Positions 62,379 to 64,000 of a stretch of 64,000 nt of DNA are shown in pieces. A program made the translations under genes and the position numbers. The first letter of the stretch is position 1. Every line of letters begins with the position of its first letter. The DNA is taken from assembly GCF_000143415.4 (NCBI RefSeq), contig NW_003314300.1, forward strand, positions 1,596,230 through 1,660,229, in the 5' to 3' direction. The notes beneath the pieces are model-generated. The model was not told the DNA's origin, did not search any database, and was given only the letters and a program-made list of their open reading frames with translations. The DNA comes from Selaginella moellendorffii. Taxonomy: Eukaryota > Streptophyta > Lycopodiopsida > Selaginellales > Selaginellaceae.

Positions 62379-64000
62379 ATGAAGGCCTCCAAAAATCCTA
62401 GTGGAGGAGGAGGAGGAGGAGGAGCTCTCCTCCAAGAACTAGAAGCTCTGAGCCAAGCTCTGTACAAAGCCCAGATCGTCCAGGCGCCCACCACGAATCC
62501 AGCGCCAAGACGCGAATTTGATCAGATGGGTCACCGCCGGAGAGTGAGCGAGGCAGTGGGTCGTCCCCAGAAAGCTCCGCCCAATCCCTCCGCGCTGGAA
62601 TCCAGGCACTCCATCTCCGACATTGGCCGCAAGAACACCACCGGTGATAAAGAACTGGACGAATCGTTAGCAGAGGAGGAAGAGATCGACGCGGCGAGGC
62701 TGGCCGGCGGGGGGAATCAAAAGAAAGGCTTCTGGAATTGGAAGCCACTCCGCGCGCTCTCACACATCGGCCAGCAGCGATTCCCCTGCGAGTTCTCCGC
62801 CCACGTCCATTCCATCGACAAGCTCCCATCCTCCATGAATGGGCTTCGCCTCCAAGTCCAGCTCCGCCACCGTGACACCGGCGTCCAGACCATGCCCGCC
62901 AGGGCCTCGCACGGCAGCGCCGAGTTCCAGGAGATCCTCCATTTTCGATGCACAGTCTATGGATCCAAGAGCAAGTCCTCCGGGACGATCAAGTACATGG
63001 CCAAGTCCTTCACGCTCTCGGTGGTGGCAATGGACGTGGAGGAGCTCGATCTTGGCAAGCACCAGCTCGACCTCAGCCGGATACTCCCATCGCAGGAATC
63101 CAGCGGCGCCGCCAAGCCCACCGCCACCACCGCCTGGAACACGAGCTTCAAACTCTCGGGCAAGGCCAAAGGGAGCTCTCTCTCGGTGACTTTCGGGTAT
63201 GAGATCTTGGAGAGCGGTGGCGGTGGCAGCAAGATCATGGGAAGTAGCGGACGTCTCGGGCAGTCGCGCGGCGGAGCGGTGTCGCGATCGTTCAACAGCC
63301 TGCCGAATTCGCCGCACGGCTCCAAGTTCCACAAGAAGACGTCGAGCAGCGTCGCGGACTTTGGATCGCCGGCAGCGTCGGAGCCCGGGAACGAGTACGA
63401 GGATTTCGCTGGGATGGATCAGTTCAAGCTGGATGATCCGGAAGAGCCGCCGCCACCACGGCCGCAGGGACTTCCACCGCCACCGCCAACTTTCAAGGCC
63501 AGCGCCACTGCCAACACCACCACCCGGACGTCCATGGATGGAGTATTGAGCGATCATCGGCGCGGGAAGTCCTTGTTTCCGGAGATTGATGCGGCGATTG
63601 CTCCGGGGACTCCGGGACGGAGCCAAGAGCGCGAAGAAGAACAGCAGCAACATGCTGTGGAAGATGTGGAGCAACTGGACGATGCCGCGGAGTTTGGAGT
63701 TGTGGAGAAGGGCGTGGAGACGAGCGTGCTGGAGGAGTTTAGCGGGTCCATCGCACCGATGGATCGGAAGGAGAGTAGTGTTCCAGACGAGCCGAGAGAA
63801 GTGGAAGAACAGGAGCAGCAAGAGGATGAGCAAGAGCAAAGCCTGGACTATAAGTTTGAGGAGGAAGATGACGAAAAAGAAAATGGCGCTACAAATGATC
63901 TCCAAGGACACCAAGTTGAGGAACAAGAATCCAAAGAAAGCGATCGAGAGGGTCCGGCCGAGACCGTCGACCGGAAGAAAATCGACGAGGAGGCCGAGAA
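62379..64000 (+). CDS. PMI1-like NT-C2 domain protein (5' part; runs off the window)
   Basis: Open from the ATG at 62379 to the window end (540 codons, no intron). After a Gly-rich start comes 'LLQELEALSQALYKAQ'. The NT-C2 domain follows: 'GFWNWKPLRALSHIGQQRF', 'SIDKLPSSMNGLRLQVQL', 'VQTMPARASHGSAEFQEIL' and 'VVAMDVEELDLGKHQLDLS'. Then comes a Ser/Pro-rich and strongly acidic region. This is the layout of PLASTID MOVEMENT IMPAIRED1 and its relatives, which act at the plasma membrane in blue-light chloroplast and nuclear positioning. The C-terminal conserved part lies beyond 64000. PMI1 versus PMIR cannot be resolved. Confidence 0.9.
   Translation, partial: MKASKNPSGGGGGGGALLQELEALSQALYKAQIVQAPTTNPAPRREFDQMGHRRRVSEAVGRPQKAPPNPSALESRHSISDIGRKNTTGDKELDESLAEEEEIDAARLAGGGNQKKGFWNWKPLRALSHIGQQRFPCEFSAHVHSIDKLPSSMNGLRLQVQLRHRDTGVQTMPARASHGSAEFQEILHFRCTVYGSKSKSSGTIKYMAKSFTLSVVAMDVEELDLGKHQLDLSRILPSQESSGAAKPTATTAWNTSFKLSGKAKGSSLSVTFGYEILESGGGGSKIMGSSGRLGQSRGGAVSRSFNSLPNSPHGSKFHKKTSSSVADFGSPAASEPGNEYEDFAGMDQFKLDDPEEPPPPRPQGLPPPPPTFKASATANTTTRTSMDGVLSDHRRGKSLFPEIDAAIAPGTPGRSQEREEEQQQHAVEDVEQLDDAAEFGVVEKGVETSVLEEFSGSIAPMDRKESSVPDEPREVEEQEQQEDEQEQSLDYKFEEEDDEKENGATNDLQGHQVEEQESKESDREGPAETVDRKKIDEEAE

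Overview
The window looks like nuclear DNA of an early land plant and fits a lycophyte such as Selaginella. This is an inference: most introns I could place are only 47-90 nt, PPR genes and their broken copies abound, GC-rich gene islands alternate with AT-rich repeat DNA, and the gene set is plant-only (plastid DPE1, NPF, IQD, GT47, AP2/ERF, DYW-PPR, germin-like, PMI1-like).

Layout. 1-2950: AT-rich DNA with a decayed PPR fragment. 2953-11330: an intact two-exon P-loop NTPase/nuclease gene of the Crinkler-RHS type (-), an HROB-like recombination gene (-), plastid 4-alpha-glucanotransferase DPE1 (+), then a degenerate second Crinkler-RHS copy (+). 12173-20572: a stop-riddled Ty3/gypsy LTR retrotransposon. 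Its integrase is interrupted at 16495-19957 by a 3.46-kb DNA element made of one 1.7-kb transposon nested in inverted orientation inside a copy of itself, each with a 3-bp target duplication. 21259-38591: a run of ordinary genes: NPF transporter, IQD protein, GT47, peroxisomal acyl-CoA ligase, a bacterial-looking tRNA, DREB-type AP2 factor, PPR protein, GT77-like transferase, and a NYN nuclease with a zinc finger.

38715-47655 is a large inverted duplication with arms of about 3.7-4 kb and a 1.2-kb spacer. Each arm holds a PPR gene, an XS-coiled-coil-RING gene and a germin-like gene. The left-arm PPR and XS-RING copies are broken by small deletions; the right-arm copies are intact; the two germin-like proteins are identical. 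48599-61818 is an array of six more germin-like genes (eight in all). Between them lie shuffled scraps of glutathione synthetase, a Crinkler-RHS-like NTPase and internally deleted DYW-PPR pieces, with a second inverted duplication (56145-57970 against 60004-61818). The window ends inside a PMI1-type NT-C2 gene.

There is no single pathway. The themes are possible defence-type genes (Crinkler-RHS, germin-like genes with TTGACC motifs upstream), organelle RNA editing (PPR-DYW), and strong local duplication with decay. The most unusual items are the self-nested CTGTRAG transposon, the XS-RING fusion, the asymmetric palindrome, the bacterial-type tRNA, and the recurrent modules carried with the germin-like genes.
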